Positions 29,833 to 40,365 of a DNA stretch of 64,000 bases are shown piece by piece. The translations under genes were made by a program, and so were the position numbers. Within the stretch, counting starts at the first letter, position 1, and every line of letters starts with the position of its first letter. The notes beneath the pieces were generated by a model, which saw nothing but the letters and a program-made list of their open reading frames with translations, did not search any database and was not told the origin of the DNA. The DNA is from Brevundimonas sp. (GTDB taxonomy: Bacteria; Pseudomonadota; Alphaproteobacteria; Caulobacterales; Caulobacteraceae): assembly GCA_016742215.1 (NCBI GenBank), contig JACVCC010000001.1:310001-374000 (forward strand). Reading direction: 5' to 3'.

Positions 29833-31614
29833 ATGAAGCAGTTCTTCCTGACGATGGGCGGCGTCTTCGCCGGTCTGTTGCTCTTCTTCGTCGTGATCCC
29901 GTTCTTCCTGATCGCCATTGCGATCGGAGCGGCGTCCTCGAAGGAGCCGACGCCCTCCAACACCGTGCTGGAACTGGACCTGCGGGACGGCATCACCGAT
30001 CAGACGCCCACCAACCCGTTCGCTGTGTTCGGCGGCGGAGGCCTGTCGACGATGCAGGTCGTGGATACCCTCGCCCAGGCCCAGGACGACCGGAAGGTGA
30101 AGGCCCTGCTCGTTCGACTGCCGGAGGGTGGCCTGACCCCCGCCGCCGCTGACGAGATCCGTCAGGCGATCCGCCGCTTCCGCGCCTCGGGCAAGATCGT
30201 CATCGCTCACAGCCAGGGCTTCATGCCCGTCGGCACGGCGGTGTCCAGCTATATGGTGGGATCGTCGGCTTCCGAACTCTGGATGCAGAACACCGCATCC
30301 TTCCAGCTGGCCGGTTTCTCGGCTGACTCCATCTTCCTGGCGCGCGCTTTCGAGCGATACGGCGTCAACGCCCAGTTCGAGCAGCGCTACGAGTACAAGA
30401 ACGCCGTCAACGAATACACCGAGAGCGATTTCACGCCCGCTCACCGCGAGGCGATGGCTGCCTGGATGACCTCCATCTACGACAACGCCCTGGCCAATGT
30501 GGCGCGGGACCGTCGCCTGACCCTGCCGTCGCTGAAGGCCGCCATCGAGGCCGGCCCGTGGTCGGCCGAACAGGCCCGCCAGCGCCGCCTGATCGACCGC
30601 GTCGGTCACGTCGAGGAGGCCGAGGCCGAGGTGAAGCGTCGCGCCGGCGACGGGGCGGAGATCATGGAGTTCGGCGACTACGCGTCCAGCATCGGCGAAC
30701 GCACCGGCTCGGGGAACTCCAGCATCGCTATCGTCGGCGGCGAGGGCGCGATCATGACCGGTCGTGGCGGCGGCGCCGATCCGTTCGGCAGCGGTTCGTC
30801 GATCCTGTCCGACGACACCGCCCGGGCGATCTACGACGCGATCGAGGACGACTCGGTCAAGGCCATCGTGTTCCGTGTGTCCTCGCCGGGCGGCTCGCCC
30901 GAAGCGTCGGAGCAGATCCTCGCGGCCGTCCGCGCCGCCAAGGCGGCCGGAAAGCCGGTCGTGGTCTCGATGGGTGAGTATGCCGCCTCGGGCGGGTACT
31001 GGATCAGCTCGGAAGCCAACTGGATCGTGGCCCAGCCCTCGACCCTGACCGGTTCGATCGGCGTCTATGGCGGCAAGTTCGTTCTCGCCGATGCCCTGGG
31101 CCGCTTCGGGATCGACATGCGCAATCTGTCCGTCGGCGGGCAGTACGCCGACGCCTTCTCGCCCTCGCAGCCCTTCACGCCCGAGCAGCGATCGGCCTTC
31201 GCGGCCCAGATCGACCGGACGTATGAGGAGTTCATCGCCCGCGTCTCGACCGGCCGTCGCTTGCCGGCCGCCCGCGTTCGCGAAATCGCGCGCGGACGGG
31301 TCTGGACCGGCGCCCAGGCCCATCAGATCGGTCTCGTCGATCAGTTGGGCGGACTGGAGGAGGCCATCGCGAAAGCGAAGGAACTGGCCCGAATCCCGGC
31401 CGATGAATCGGTGCGCTACAAGCGCTATCCGGAGCCGGAATCGGCCTGGGAGGCCCTGTCCAGCGCCTTCGGCGTCTCCAGCGAGGCGGCGCGCGTTCTG
31501 GTCGGCATCGGTGGCGTCATGGACGATCCGCAGGCCGAGGCGACGGTTCGCCGCATCCAGACCGAACGGGCCCGCGCTTCGGGCGCTTCGGTGCTCGCGG
31601 ACCAGCCGTACTGA
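29833..31614 (+). CDS. sppA: Signal peptide peptidase SppA (67K type)
   Basis: RVSSPGGSPEASEQI, SMGEYAASGGYWIS, TLTGSIGVYGGKF. Confidence 0.94.
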   Translation: MKQFFLTMGGVFAGLLLFFVVIPFFLIAIAIGAASSKEPTPSNTVLELDLRDGITDQTPTNPFAVFGGGGLSTMQVVDTLAQAQDDRKVKALLVRLPEGGLTPAAADEIRQAIRRFRASGKIVIAHSQGFMPVGTAVSSYMVGSSASELWMQNTASFQLAGFSADSIFLARAFERYGVNAQFEQRYEYKNAVNEYTESDFTPAHREAMAAWMTSIYDNALANVARDRRLTLPSLKAAIEAGPWSAEQARQRRLIDRVGHVEEAEAEVKRRAGDGAEIMEFGDYASSIGERTGSGNSSIAIVGGEGAIMTGRGGGADPFGSGSSILSDDTARAIYDAIEDDSVKAIVFRVSSPGGSPEASEQILAAVRAAKAAGKPVVVSMGEYAASGGYWISSEANWIVAQPSTLTGSIGVYGGKFVLADALGRFGIDMRNLSVGGQYADAFSPSQPFTPEQRSAFAAQIDRTYEEFIARVSTGRRLPAARVREIARGRVWTGAQAHQIGLVDQLGGLEEAIAKAKELARIPADESVRYKRYPEPESAWEALSSAFGVSSEAARVLVGIGGVMDDPQAEATVRRIQTERARASGASVLADQPY

Positions 31615-31717
31615 TCGTCGGACACTCGCCTGTGAAGGCTGCGCTCATTGACGGTTCACGGGTATGGACCGACATTGCGGGTTCGGCGTTGTTCGCAGCG
31701 CCCTGTAAGGTAACGCC

Positions 31718-32047
31718 ATGACCCAGCCTGATCGTCTGATCTTCGCCACCAATGCCGGCGCCCGCCGTCCGACCGGTGGTCTGCTTGCGCCCGTGATGTG
31801 GCTCGCCGGCATGATCGCGACGCTTGTCGCCATGACGGTCGGCGCTATCCTCGCTGTGTTCACGGCTGCCGCCGTGGCGGTGATCGCCCTGTTCGCGGCG
31901 GTGCTGGTCTTCTTCGCCGGCTTCGCCCTGCGCGCCCGCCGCGCCATGACCCGTCGCAATCGTCGCGCGGGCGATGACGATGTGATCGAGGCTCGCAAGG
32001 TTGACGGCGCCTGGGTCGCCTACGGCTGGGAGCGGACGGGCCGCTGA
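31718..32047 (+). CDS. Hypothetical membrane protein
   Basis: Long hydrophobic region; operon-like spacing with following amidase. Confidence 0.6.
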   Translation: MTQPDRLIFATNAGARRPTGGLLAPVMWLAGMIATLVAMTVGAILAVFTAAAVAVIALFAAVLVFFAGFALRARRAMTRRNRRAGDDDVIEARKVDGAWVAYGWERTGR

Positions 32048-32052
32048 TCCCA

Positions 32053-32814
32053 GTGCTGATCGTCCGGGACGCGCCTTCCCCCAATTTTGACAGCCGTCGG
32101 GCCCCGCCCGACATGCTCGTGCTTCACTACACCGGCATGCAGACTGCGGAGGTGGCGGTCGCTCGCCTGTCTGATCCCGAAGCCAAGGTCTCGGCTCACT
32201 ATGTGGTCGACGAGGATGGGTCCATCCTCCGTCTCGTGCCCGAGGAACGAAGGGCCTGGCACGCCGGTCGGGGCGCCTGGCAGGGCGAGACCGACTGCAA
32301 CGCCGCCTCCATCGGCATCGAGATCGTCAACCCGGGTCACGAGTTCGGCTATCGCGATTTTCCCGAGGCCCAGATCGCCTCGGTAATCAGCCTGATCAGC
32401 GACATCCGCACGCGCTGGACGATCCCCGACGCCCGCATCATCGGCCATTCGGACCTCGCGCCGGACCGCAAGCAGGATCCGGGCGAGCGCTTTCCGTGGA
32501 AGCGGCTGGCCTCAGTCGGTCATGGGCTGTGGTTCGAGCCGGCGCCGGAACGGATCGCCGCCCTGGGCGCGCCTCTGGGCGTCGGCGACGAGGGGCTCGG
32601 CGTCATCGTCCTGCGCGCCGGCCTGCATCGGTTGGGGTATGGCCTGCAGCCCGGCGGCGACTATGACGACCAGACCCGTCTGACCGTCGAGGCCTTCCAG
32701 CGCCACTGGCGTCCGTCCCGCGTCGACGGCATCGCCGATGGCGAGACCCGCGCAACCCTGATGGGCGTGCTGCAACTGGCGACCGCCGAGAGTACGACGG
32801 GCGTCCTGAACTAG
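32053..32814 (+). CDS. N-acetylmuramoyl-L-alanine amidase (Amidase_2 plus peptidoglycan-binding domain)
   Basis: MLVLHYTGMQ, RRAWHAGRGAWQG, NAASIGIEIVNPGHEFGY, IIGHSDLAPDRKQDPGERFPW; C-terminal PG-binding motif. Confidence 0.92.
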   Translation: MLIVRDAPSPNFDSRRAPPDMLVLHYTGMQTAEVAVARLSDPEAKVSAHYVVDEDGSILRLVPEERRAWHAGRGAWQGETDCNAASIGIEIVNPGHEFGYRDFPEAQIASVISLISDIRTRWTIPDARIIGHSDLAPDRKQDPGERFPWKRLASVGHGLWFEPAPERIAALGAPLGVGDEGLGVIVLRAGLHRLGYGLQPGGDYDDQTRLTVEAFQRHWRPSRVDGIADGETRATLMGVLQLATAESTTGVLN

Positions 32815-33152
32815 TCGTCGTCAGGAGGCCGCACCGTCACGGTGGTCGTGCAGGTCACGCTGAAGCGCACGCCATTTCCCTGCTCGTTCTGACCGGACTC
32901 CCGTCTGCATTCCTCGGCGGGCGGCGTGTTGCCGACAGGCAGGGGGCGCGACAGGGCGTCGGTCTCGATCAGTCGGGCGATGCAGTCGGGGCGGCTCTCG
33001 CCCGGCCGGCGCCACGTCGCGCCGCGACAGGCGCGGTCGGCCGCCTCGCGCGTGGTCCCGCTGACCGGCGCCGGCGCCGGATCCGGCGGTGTCTGTTGCG
33101 ATGCGTCGGCGACCTGCCACAGCGACGCGAGGATGAGCAGAATGCCTTGCAT
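32811..33152 (-). CDS. Hypothetical secreted protein
   Basis: Short signal-like N-terminus MQGILLILASLWQVADA; shares CTAG stop with the convergent amidase. Confidence 0.5.
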   Translation of the reverse strand: MQGILLILASLWQVADASQQTPPDPAPAPVSGTTREAADRACRGATWRRPGESRPDCIARLIETDALSRPLPVGNTPPAEECRRESGQNEQGNGVRFSVTCTTTVTVRPPDDD

Positions 33153-33224
33153 GACGGGTCCCTCCGATCCCTGCCTACGATCCCGGCGTGGTCCTGACGA
33201 CTGACGGCATCTGACCTGCGCGAG

Positions 33225-33253
33225 TTGACCTTCGTCCGGTCAGCGCGCATCTG
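33225..33253 (+). promoter_or_regulatory. Putative housekeeping promoter for RNase P RNA
   Basis: TTGACC (33225-33230), 17-nt spacer, CATCTG (33248-33253), 7 nt before mature RNA start. Confidence 0.45.
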
Positions 33254-33260
33254 TCCGCGC

Positions 33261-33639
33261 GTCAGACGGCCGGGCGGTCGCGGCGCGGGCTACGCCCGTG
33301 TCGAGGAAAGTCCGGGCTCCACGGTGAAAAGGCGGCGGATAACCTCCGCCCGGGGCGACCCGAGGGATAGCGCCACAGAAAGCAAACCGCCTGCCTCTCG
33401 GGGCAGGGAAGGGTGAAAGGGTGGGGTAAGAGCCCACCGCGTAGGCGGCAACGTCGACGGCATGGCAAGCCCCGCCTGGAGCAAGACCGAATAGGGATGT
33501 CGCGCAGGCCTCGGCCCGCAGGGTTCACCGCCCGAGACGTCCGGGTAGGTCGCGAGAACCGGTTAGCAATGGCCGGTCCAGAGGAATGATCGTCGCCCGC
33601 CTCGGCGGGAACAGAACCCGGCTTACAGGCCGTCTGACA
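33261..33639 (+). ncRNA. rnpB: RNase P RNA (bacterial class A)
   Basis: P1 closed by GTCAGACGGCC/GGCCGTCTGAC; GAGGAAAGTCCGGGCTCC, CCACAGAAA, AGAGGAATGATCGTC, ACAGAACCCGGCTTA hallmarks; T-run after P1. Confidence 0.97.
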
Positions 33640-33834
33640 TTTTTCTTCGATCAGGGTCGATCCAATGGGACGGCGCCGCGGCGACTGCGCGAGCGCAGCG
33701 ATTCACGCCTTAACTCCTTGCTTGCAAAGGCGTGAGAGCATCTGCCCACACCCTGTAGATAGCTCTGCCGTTCTGTGTATGTTCCTGTTTCTCAAGGATT
33801 TGCGCCAGCTTCACGGTTAACGATCGTCAACTAA

Positions 33835-33869
33835 TCCCATTGAGCCCCATTTGATCCCATGCTATCCCA
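33835..33869. promoter_or_regulatory. Four MraZ-binding-type repeats upstream of mraZ
   Basis: TCCCA-ttgag-CCCCA-tttga-TCCCA-tgcta-TCCCA: four NCCCA (TGGGN on minus strand) with exact 5-nt spacers. Confidence 0.85.
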
Positions 33870-33953
33870 AATCGCAGTAGGGCTGTGGTTGCGCCGCATG
33901 GCGCGCGTCGGGATTTCAAAGGGGGCGGATCGAAGGGTCCGATCAGGCAGGGC

Positions 33954-34439
33954 GTGTTTCTCTCGACATTTGAGAAACAATTGGACGGCAAGCGCCGCCT
34001 GCTGATCCCGCAGGAGTTCCGGACGGCTGCCAACGGCGCCGAGCACGGCGTGTTCTGCTTCTTCTCGATCGAGTCCGATTGCCTCGAGGCTGGCGGCGAC
34101 AGGCTCATGGCCGAGTACGTCTCGATGATCGAGGAGCTGCCCTTCGGCGACGACCTGCGTACGGCCCTGGAAGAGACCTTCTATGCCGGGCAGCGCCCGT
34201 TGGCCTACGACGGCGGCGGCCGCATCACCCTGCCCGAGCATCTGTGTCAGGAAGCCGGTCTGGGCGAGGACGTGGTCATCGTCGGCCTTGGTTCCCGCTT
34301 CCAGATCTGGGATCGCGCCCGCTGGAACGCCCGTCGCGACGAACGCCGTGCGCTGGCGCGTCAGGCGGTGCGCGAGCGCGGCGAGGCCGGTCGCAAGGCC
34401 CTGCTGGCCGGCCGTCGTCCGGCTGGGGAGGGCGCATGA
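33954..34439 (+). CDS. mraZ: Division/cell wall cluster transcriptional repressor MraZ
   Basis: [40 protein letters not shown] start; head of dcw cluster. Confidence 0.93.
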   Translation: MFLSTFEKQLDGKRRLLIPQEFRTAANGAEHGVFCFFSIESDCLEAGGDRLMAEYVSMIEELPFGDDLRTALEETFYAGQRPLAYDGGGRITLPEHLCQEAGLGEDVVIVGLGSRFQIWDRARWNARRDERRALARQAVRERGEAGRKALLAGRRPAGEGA

Positions 34440-35389
34440 CCTCTCCGCACGCTCCTGTCCTGCTGGATGAAGTGATCGAGGCTCTGGCCCCGCAGCCCGG
34501 CGACGTCATCATCGACGCCACCTTCGGCGCCGGCGGCTACACCCGCGCCATCCTGAAGACCGGCGCCACGGTCATCGCCCTCGATCGCGATCCGACGGTG
34601 CAGGTCCATGCCGACGCCGTCGCCAACGATTATCCCGAGACCTTCCGCCTGATCCGCACGCCCTTCTCGGGTCTGGCTGACGCCTTCGCGCAGTCGGGCG
34701 AAGCGAAGCTGAACGGCGTCGTGTTCGATATCGGCGTCTCGTCCATGCAACTGGATCAGGCCGAGCGCGGCTTCTCCTTCATGCGCGACGGGCCGCTGGA
34801 CATGCGCATGTCGGACGAGGGCGTCACCGCCGCCGACATCGTCAACACCTGGGACCACGGCCCGCTGGCCCATATCTTCAAGCTGTACGGCGACGAGCGT
34901 CAGTCAGGGCGGGTGGCGACCGCCATCCTGCGCCGCCGCGTCGAACAGCCGTTCAGCCGCACTCTGGATCTGGCCGAGGTCGTCGAGAAGGCGCTGGGCG
35001 GCCGCCGCGGCGCCGCCATCCACCCCGCCACCCGCGTGTTCCAGGCCCTGCGCATCGCCGTCAACGACGAGCTCGGCGAGCTGCGCGCCGGGCTGGAGGC
35101 CGCCGAGGCCACGCTGGCGCCGGGCGGGCGTCTGGTCGTCGTGACTTTCCACTCGCTGGAAGACCGCATCGTGAAGGCCTTCCTGACCGAGCGCACCGGC
35201 AATGCGCCGGGCGGTTCGCGTCATGCTCCGGTCGCCGTCGATACCCGCAAGCCCAGCTTCACCCTGTCGTTCAAGGGTGCGCGCGAGGCGGGCGAGGTCG
35301 AGCTGGCCGGCAATCCGCGCTCGCGCTCGGCCAAGCTGCGCGCCGCCGTCCGCACCGACGCCGCGGCATGGGGGAGGATCGCCGCATGA
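34436..35389 (+). CDS. rsmH: 16S rRNA (cytosine(1402)-N4)-methyltransferase
   Basis: [49 protein letters not shown] overlap. Confidence 0.97.
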   Translation: MTSPHAPVLLDEVIEALAPQPGDVIIDATFGAGGYTRAILKTGATVIALDRDPTVQVHADAVANDYPETFRLIRTPFSGLADAFAQSGEAKLNGVVFDIGVSSMQLDQAERGFSFMRDGPLDMRMSDEGVTAADIVNTWDHGPLAHIFKLYGDERQSGRVATAILRRRVEQPFSRTLDLAEVVEKALGGRRGAAIHPATRVFQALRIAVNDELGELRAGLEAAEATLAPGGRLVVVTFHSLEDRIVKAFLTERTGNAPGGSRHAPVAVDTRKPSFTLSFKGAREAGEVELAGNPRSRSAKLRAAVRTDAAAWGRIAA

Positions 35390-35808
35390 GCGTCGCCGCC
35401 CTCGCCATCCGCCCGCTGCAGCGCCTGTTTTCGTGGAAGGTCCGCGGGATCCGCTGGGTCGAGATCATCGGCGTCATCCTCGTCGGCGTGATGATCCTGT
35501 CCGTCTACGTCGCCAAGGCCGGCGCGGCCCGCGAGAGCGCACGCATCAGCGATCTGGAGCGCCAGATCAGCGAGAACGGCGAGCGCGTCCGCCTGCTACG
35601 CGCCGAGGTCGCCCGTCTCGAGCGGCCCGGCCGTCTCGAGGCCCTGTCGCGCAGCGCAGGCCTCGGCCCGGTCGAGATGAAGCGGCAGGAGACCGAGGCC
35701 AACCTGCCCAATCTCGCGCCCATCCCGGAGCCCCGCCCGGTGGTGATCGCTCCGACGCCTGCCGCGCCTGCTCCCGCCGCCGCCCCCGCCTCGGAGGCTG
35801 CGCAATGA
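35386..35808 (+). CDS. ftsL: Cell division protein FtsL-like
   Basis: Single TM plus short coiled coil between rsmH and ftsI; ATGA overlaps on both sides. Confidence 0.75.
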   Translation: MSVAALAIRPLQRLFSWKVRGIRWVEIIGVILVGVMILSVYVAKAGAARESARISDLERQISENGERVRLLRAEVARLERPGRLEALSRSAGLGPVEMKRQETEANLPNLAPIPEPRPVVIAPTPAAPAPAAAPASEAAQ

Positions 35809-37523
35809 GCATTCACGATCCGCACGCCTGGGACCGCCCTGCGCCGCGCGCGCCCGGCTCGGGAATGGACGCTCGCCGTCTGGTGCCGTCCTGGCGCTGG
35901 CTGACCGAGGCCATGTGGTGGGTCGAGCACTCGTTCGGCCGCGCCCGCGCCGACGCTCGTCCGGAAGAGGACACGCGCGTCCGTATCTTCCTGATCCTGT
36001 GCGTCTTCTCGGCTATCTTCGTCTGTCTGGCGCTCGGCGCAATGAACGCGGCCCTGCTGGCGCCCAAGGGCGGCGTCGGCGCCGCCTCGCATCCGAATGC
36101 CGTGGTCCGCGCCGACATCGTCGACCGCAACGGCGCCCTGCTGGCCACCAACATCACCCACTACGGCCTCTACATCGACCCGCGCGAGGTCTGGGACCGT
36201 CGTCTGGCCGCCGAGCAGATCAAGCGCGCCCTGCCGCGCGTCTCCTCGGCCAAGCTGCAGCGCGTCCTGTCGGGTCAGCGTCGCCTGATCGTCCTGCCCG
36301 GCCTGACCCCGCAGGAGAAGGCCGCCATCCATGCCCTCGCCCTCGGCGGCGTGACGTTCGAGCCGGAAGACCGCCGCGTCTATCCGCTGGGCGATTCCGC
36401 CACCCACGTCCTCGGCGCCGCCGACACAGGCGGGCAGGGCATCTCGGGCTCCGAGCTGGCGTTCAACGCCGACATCCGCGCCGCCGGTCAGAAGGGGGAG
36501 AGCTTCCCCCTGTCCATCGATTTGCGCGTCCAGGGCATTCTGGAGAATGAGCTGGGCATGGCCGCCGCCGCCGCCGAGGCCAAGGGCGCCGTCGGCGTCG
36601 TCGCCAACGCCGCCACCGGCGAAATCCTCGGCATGGCCAGCTGGCCGACGACGGACAGCCTGAACCGCGTCACCTCGGCCCACTACGAGATGGGTTCGGT
36701 GTTCAAGACCTTCACCGTCGCCATCAGCCTCGATACCGGCCGCGCGGACATGAACACCCTGTACGACGCCTCGCAGCCGTACATGATCGGCAACCGCCGC
36801 ATCACCGACTTCCACGCCACCAACCAGATCCTGACGCTGGAAGAGGTCTATCTGCACTCGTCCAACATCGGCACCTCGCGCATGGCGGTCGAGATGGGCG
36901 CGGACACCATGCGGGAGTATTTCACCCGCTTTGGCCTGCTGGACGCCGCTCCGATCGAGCTGCACGAGTCGGCCCGGCCGCGCCGCCCGCAGAACTGGGT
37001 CGACTCGACCCGCGCCTCGATGTCCTTCGGCTACGGCATCATGATCACCCCGCTGCAGATGACGGCGGCGACGGTGTCGCTGGTCAATGGTGGCGTCTAT
37101 CGCCCGCTGACCCTGCGTCGCGGCGGCACGAACGCCGAGGGCCGTCGCGTCGTCAGCGTCGAGACCTCGCGCGATATCCGCAACCTGATGCGCGCCAACG
37201 TCCTGCGCGGCTCGGGCAAGCGCGCTGACGCCGCCGGCCTGCGCGTCGGGGGCAAGACGGGCTCGGCCAACAAGCTGGTCAATGGGCGCTATGACGCCAG
37301 CCGCGGCATCGGCTCCTTCGCTTCGGTCTTCCCGGCCGACGGCCCGGACGACGCCCAGCGCTACGTCATCTTCGTTCTCGTGGATGAACCCGGCGTGGGC
37401 TCGCGGCAGGGCGGTGGCGTGGCAGCGCCGGTCGTCGGTCGCGTGGCCGACCGCATCGCCGGCTTCCTGAACGTTCAGCGCCGGATCGATCCGCCCGCGC
37501 CTGCGCCGGTTCCGGCCGCATGA
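35805..37523 (+). CDS. ftsI: Peptidoglycan D,D-transpeptidase FtsI (PBP3)
   Basis: TM; YEMGSVFKTFT (SxxK), SSN, KTGSANK. Confidence 0.95.
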   Translation: MSIHDPHAWDRPAPRAPGSGMDARRLVPSWRWLTEAMWWVEHSFGRARADARPEEDTRVRIFLILCVFSAIFVCLALGAMNAALLAPKGGVGAASHPNAVVRADIVDRNGALLATNITHYGLYIDPREVWDRRLAAEQIKRALPRVSSAKLQRVLSGQRRLIVLPGLTPQEKAAIHALALGGVTFEPEDRRVYPLGDSATHVLGAADTGGQGISGSELAFNADIRAAGQKGESFPLSIDLRVQGILENELGMAAAAAEAKGAVGVVANAATGEILGMASWPTTDSLNRVTSAHYEMGSVFKTFTVAISLDTGRADMNTLYDASQPYMIGNRRITDFHATNQILTLEEVYLHSSNIGTSRMAVEMGADTMREYFTRFGLLDAAPIELHESARPRRPQNWVDSTRASMSFGYGIMITPLQMTAATVSLVNGGVYRPLTLRRGGTNAEGRRVVSVETSRDIRNLMRANVLRGSGKRADAAGLRVGGKTGSANKLVNGRYDASRGIGSFASVFPADGPDDAQRYVIFVLVDEPGVGSRQGGGVAAPVVGRVADRIAGFLNVQRRIDPPAPAPVPAA

Positions 37524-38974
37524 GCGCGCTTCGTCTCTCCGATCTGCTGCGCCGGGACGTCCCGTCCGATCCGCTGATCACCGGCGTGACGGCCGACAGC
37601 CGCAAGGTGGCGCCAGGGTCGCTGTTCGTGGCCCTGCCGGGCAATGCCGCCGACGGCCGCGCCTTCATCCCGCAGGCCCTGTCGCAGGGCGCCGCCGCCG
37701 TCCTGGCTCCGTCCGACACGGACGCAGGTCTGGCGCCTCTGCTGGTGACCTCGGGCGACGTTCGCCGCGCCTACGCCATCGCCGCCCGCAGCTTCTACGG
37801 CGCCCAGCCGAAGACCTGCGTCGCCGTCACCGGCACCAATGGCAAGACCTCGGTCGCCGCCTTCTGCCGCCAGATCTGGGCCGCCATGGGACTGACCTCC
37901 GCAAGCATGGGCACGCTGGGGGTTTTGAAACAGTCAGGTAACGTTAATCAGGCGTTGACCGGCCCAGGCCTGACCAGCCCCGATGCCGCCGACGCCGCCC
38001 GCATGCTGGCCCAGCTGGCGGAGGAGGGCGTCACCCACCTCGCGCTCGAGGCCTCGTCCCACGGCATCGACCAGCGCCGCATCGACGGCGTGACGCTGAA
38101 GGCCGCCGCCTTCACCAACCTGACCCAGGATCATCTCGACTATCACGGGACGATGGACGAGTACCGTGCGGCCAAGCTGCGGCTGTTCGAGACCCTGCTG
38201 CCGCGCGGCCGCACCGCCGTTCTGAACGCCGATAGCGACGCCTACTCCAGCTTCGCCGCCGCCAGCATCATGTCCGGCCTCGGCATCATGGGTGTCGGCG
38301 AGCGCGGCCGCGACCTGACCCTCGTCGCCCGCCGCGCGGTGCCGGAAGGCCAGCGCCTGACCATCGATGTGCGCGGCGAGACCCATGAGGTCCTGCTGCC
38401 GCTGGCGGGCGCCTTCCAGGCCTCCAACGCCCTCGTCGCCGCCGGCCTCTGCATCGCCGCGGGCGAGGATGCGGGACGCGTTCTGGCGGCGATGGAGAAG
38501 ATCGAGGGCGCGCAGGGTCGCCTGCAACGCATCGGCGGCGCGTCGAAGGGCGAGGTCTATGTCGACTACGCCCACACGCCCGATGGTCTGGAGACCGTGC
38601 TCAAGGCCCTGCGCCCGCACGCCACGGGCCGCCTGATCGTGGTCTTCGGCGCCGGCGGCGACCGTGACCGCGCCAAGCGCCCGCTGATGGGCGAGGTGGC
38701 GGGCCGTCTGGCCGACGTCGCGATCGTTACCGACGACAACCCCCGCTCGGAAGATCCCGCCTCGATCCGCAAGGCCGTCCGCGAGGGCTGCCCGGATGCG
38801 CTGGAGATCGGTGACCGTCGCGCAGCCATCCGCCATGCGATCGGCGAAATGCGCGACGGGGATGTGGTGGTCATCGCCGGAAAAGGGCATGAACAGGGTC
38901 AGATCGTCGGCGGTGTGACTCACCCGTTCGACGATGCGTCCGAAGCCGCCGAAGCTCTGCGTACCCATGCCTGA
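37520..38974 (+). CDS. murE: UDP-N-acetylmuramoyl-L-alanyl-D-glutamate--2,6-diaminopimelate ligase
   Basis: GTNGKTSV P-loop, ASSHGIDQRRIDG, DDNPRSEDP. Confidence 0.96.
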   Translation: MSALRLSDLLRRDVPSDPLITGVTADSRKVAPGSLFVALPGNAADGRAFIPQALSQGAAAVLAPSDTDAGLAPLLVTSGDVRRAYAIAARSFYGAQPKTCVAVTGTNGKTSVAAFCRQIWAAMGLTSASMGTLGVLKQSGNVNQALTGPGLTSPDAADAARMLAQLAEEGVTHLALEASSHGIDQRRIDGVTLKAAAFTNLTQDHLDYHGTMDEYRAAKLRLFETLLPRGRTAVLNADSDAYSSFAAASIMSGLGIMGVGERGRDLTLVARRAVPEGQRLTIDVRGETHEVLLPLAGAFQASNALVAAGLCIAAGEDAGRVLAAMEKIEGAQGRLQRIGGASKGEVYVDYAHTPDGLETVLKALRPHATGRLIVVFGAGGDRDRAKRPLMGEVAGRLADVAIVTDDNPRSEDPASIRKAVREGCPDALEIGDRRAAIRHAIGEMRDGDVVVIAGKGHEQGQIVGGVTHPFDDASEAAEALRTHA

Positions 38975-40361
38975 AAACACCCCCCTCTGGACGTCCGCCG
39001 AGATCGAGGCCGCGACCGGGGGACATCTGTCCGGTGCCCCGTTCGAGGCGCATGGCCTGACCTACAATAGCCGCGAGATCGTCCCCGGCGACCTGTTCCT
39101 GGCCCTGAAGGGCGCGCGGGACGGGCATGAGTTCGCCGCCTCCGCCTTCGCCGCCGGCGCGGCGGGCGCCCTGACCGAGCGCGAGGTCGAGGGCGGATCG
39201 TCGGTGGTCGTGCCTGACACCCTGCGCGGGCTGGAGGCCATGGGCGTCTTTTCCCGCGAGCGCGCGCCCCACGTCCGCCGCGGCGCGGTGACCGGCTCGG
39301 TCGGCAAGACCAGCGTGACCCAGGCGATCAAGGCCGGCCTCGACCTCGCCGGTCCGGCCCACGCCTCGATCAAGAGCTACAACAACCACATCGGCGTGCC
39401 TCTGACGCTGGCCCGGATGTCGAAGTCGACTGAGCGCGCCGTGTTCGAGATCGGCATGAACGCGCCGGGCGAGATCGCGCCCCTGTCGAAGTTCGTCCGC
39501 CCCCACGCCGCCTGCGTGACCACGGTCGGCCCGGTCCATATCGAGGCCTTCGCCGATGGCGAGGCCGGGGTGGCCGCTGAAAAGGCCGCCATCTTCGAGG
39601 GACTGGCCGAGGGTGGGACCGCGGTCCTGAACGGCGACATCGCCTTCGCCCATGTGCTGGACGAGGCCGCCCGCCGGGCCGGCGCGCGCCGCGTCACTTT
39701 CGGCACGAAGGCCGGCCACGATGCCCGCCTGCTGGCGTTCGAGCCGGCCCTCGGCGGCGCCGTCGTTCGCTCCGAGCTGTTCGGCAAGCCGCTGGACTTC
39801 CCGCTCAGCCAGTCGGGCTTCCATTGGGGCCTGAACAGCCTCTGCGTCCTGTTGATGCTCGATGCGCTGGACGTCTCGCTCGACACCGCGCTCAAGGCGC
39901 TGGCCGATTTCCAGCCGCTGGCGGGCCGGGGGCAGGTGGCCATCGTCTCGGCCCCCGGCGGAAGCTTCACCCTGATCGACGAGAGCTACAACGCCAATCC
40001 GCTGTCGATGGCGGCCGGCTTCCGCAGCCTCGGCGCGCGACCGGCGCCGTCGGGCGGTCGCCGTATCGTCGTCCTGACCGACATGTTGGAACTGGGCGAC
40101 CAGTCCCGCGCCCTGCACGAGGGCCTCGCCGGACCGATCGACGCCGCGGGCCTGGATCTGGTTCACGCAGCGGGGCCGGAGATGAAACAGCTGTACGACG
40201 TCCTGCCCGTCGCCCGTCGCGGCGAGTGGCGCGAGACCGCCGCCGAGCTGGCCGCTGATGCGGCCACGCTTGCGGGTCCGGGGGACATCGTGATGGTCAA
40301 GGGATCGAACGGGTCGAAGGCTTCGCTGGTCGCGAAGGCTCTGGCGGCGCTGGGAGGCTAA
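38967..40361 (+). CDS. murF: UDP-N-acetylmuramoyl-tripeptide--D-alanyl-D-alanine ligase
   Basis: [40 protein letters not shown]. Confidence 0.96.
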   Translation: MPENTPLWTSAEIEAATGGHLSGAPFEAHGLTYNSREIVPGDLFLALKGARDGHEFAASAFAAGAAGALTEREVEGGSSVVVPDTLRGLEAMGVFSRERAPHVRRGAVTGSVGKTSVTQAIKAGLDLAGPAHASIKSYNNHIGVPLTLARMSKSTERAVFEIGMNAPGEIAPLSKFVRPHAACVTTVGPVHIEAFADGEAGVAAEKAAIFEGLAEGGTAVLNGDIAFAHVLDEAARRAGARRVTFGTKAGHDARLLAFEPALGGAVVRSELFGKPLDFPLSQSGFHWGLNSLCVLLMLDALDVSLDTALKALADFQPLAGRGQVAIVSAPGGSFTLIDESYNANPLSMAAGFRSLGARPAPSGGRRIVVLTDMLELGDQSRALHEGLAGPIDAAGLDLVHAAGPEMKQLYDVLPVARRGEWRETAAELAADAATLAGPGDIVMVKGSNGSKASLVAKALAALGG

Positions 40362-40365
40362 CCGC

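Noticed and set aside
33240-33528. Several short ORFs within 33240-33528
   Set aside because: They lie inside RNase P RNA
35202-35800. N-terminal extension of the 773-aa ORF containing ftsI
   Set aside because: Out-of-frame read-through of rsmH/ftsL; the true ftsI start is the ATGA overlap at 35805
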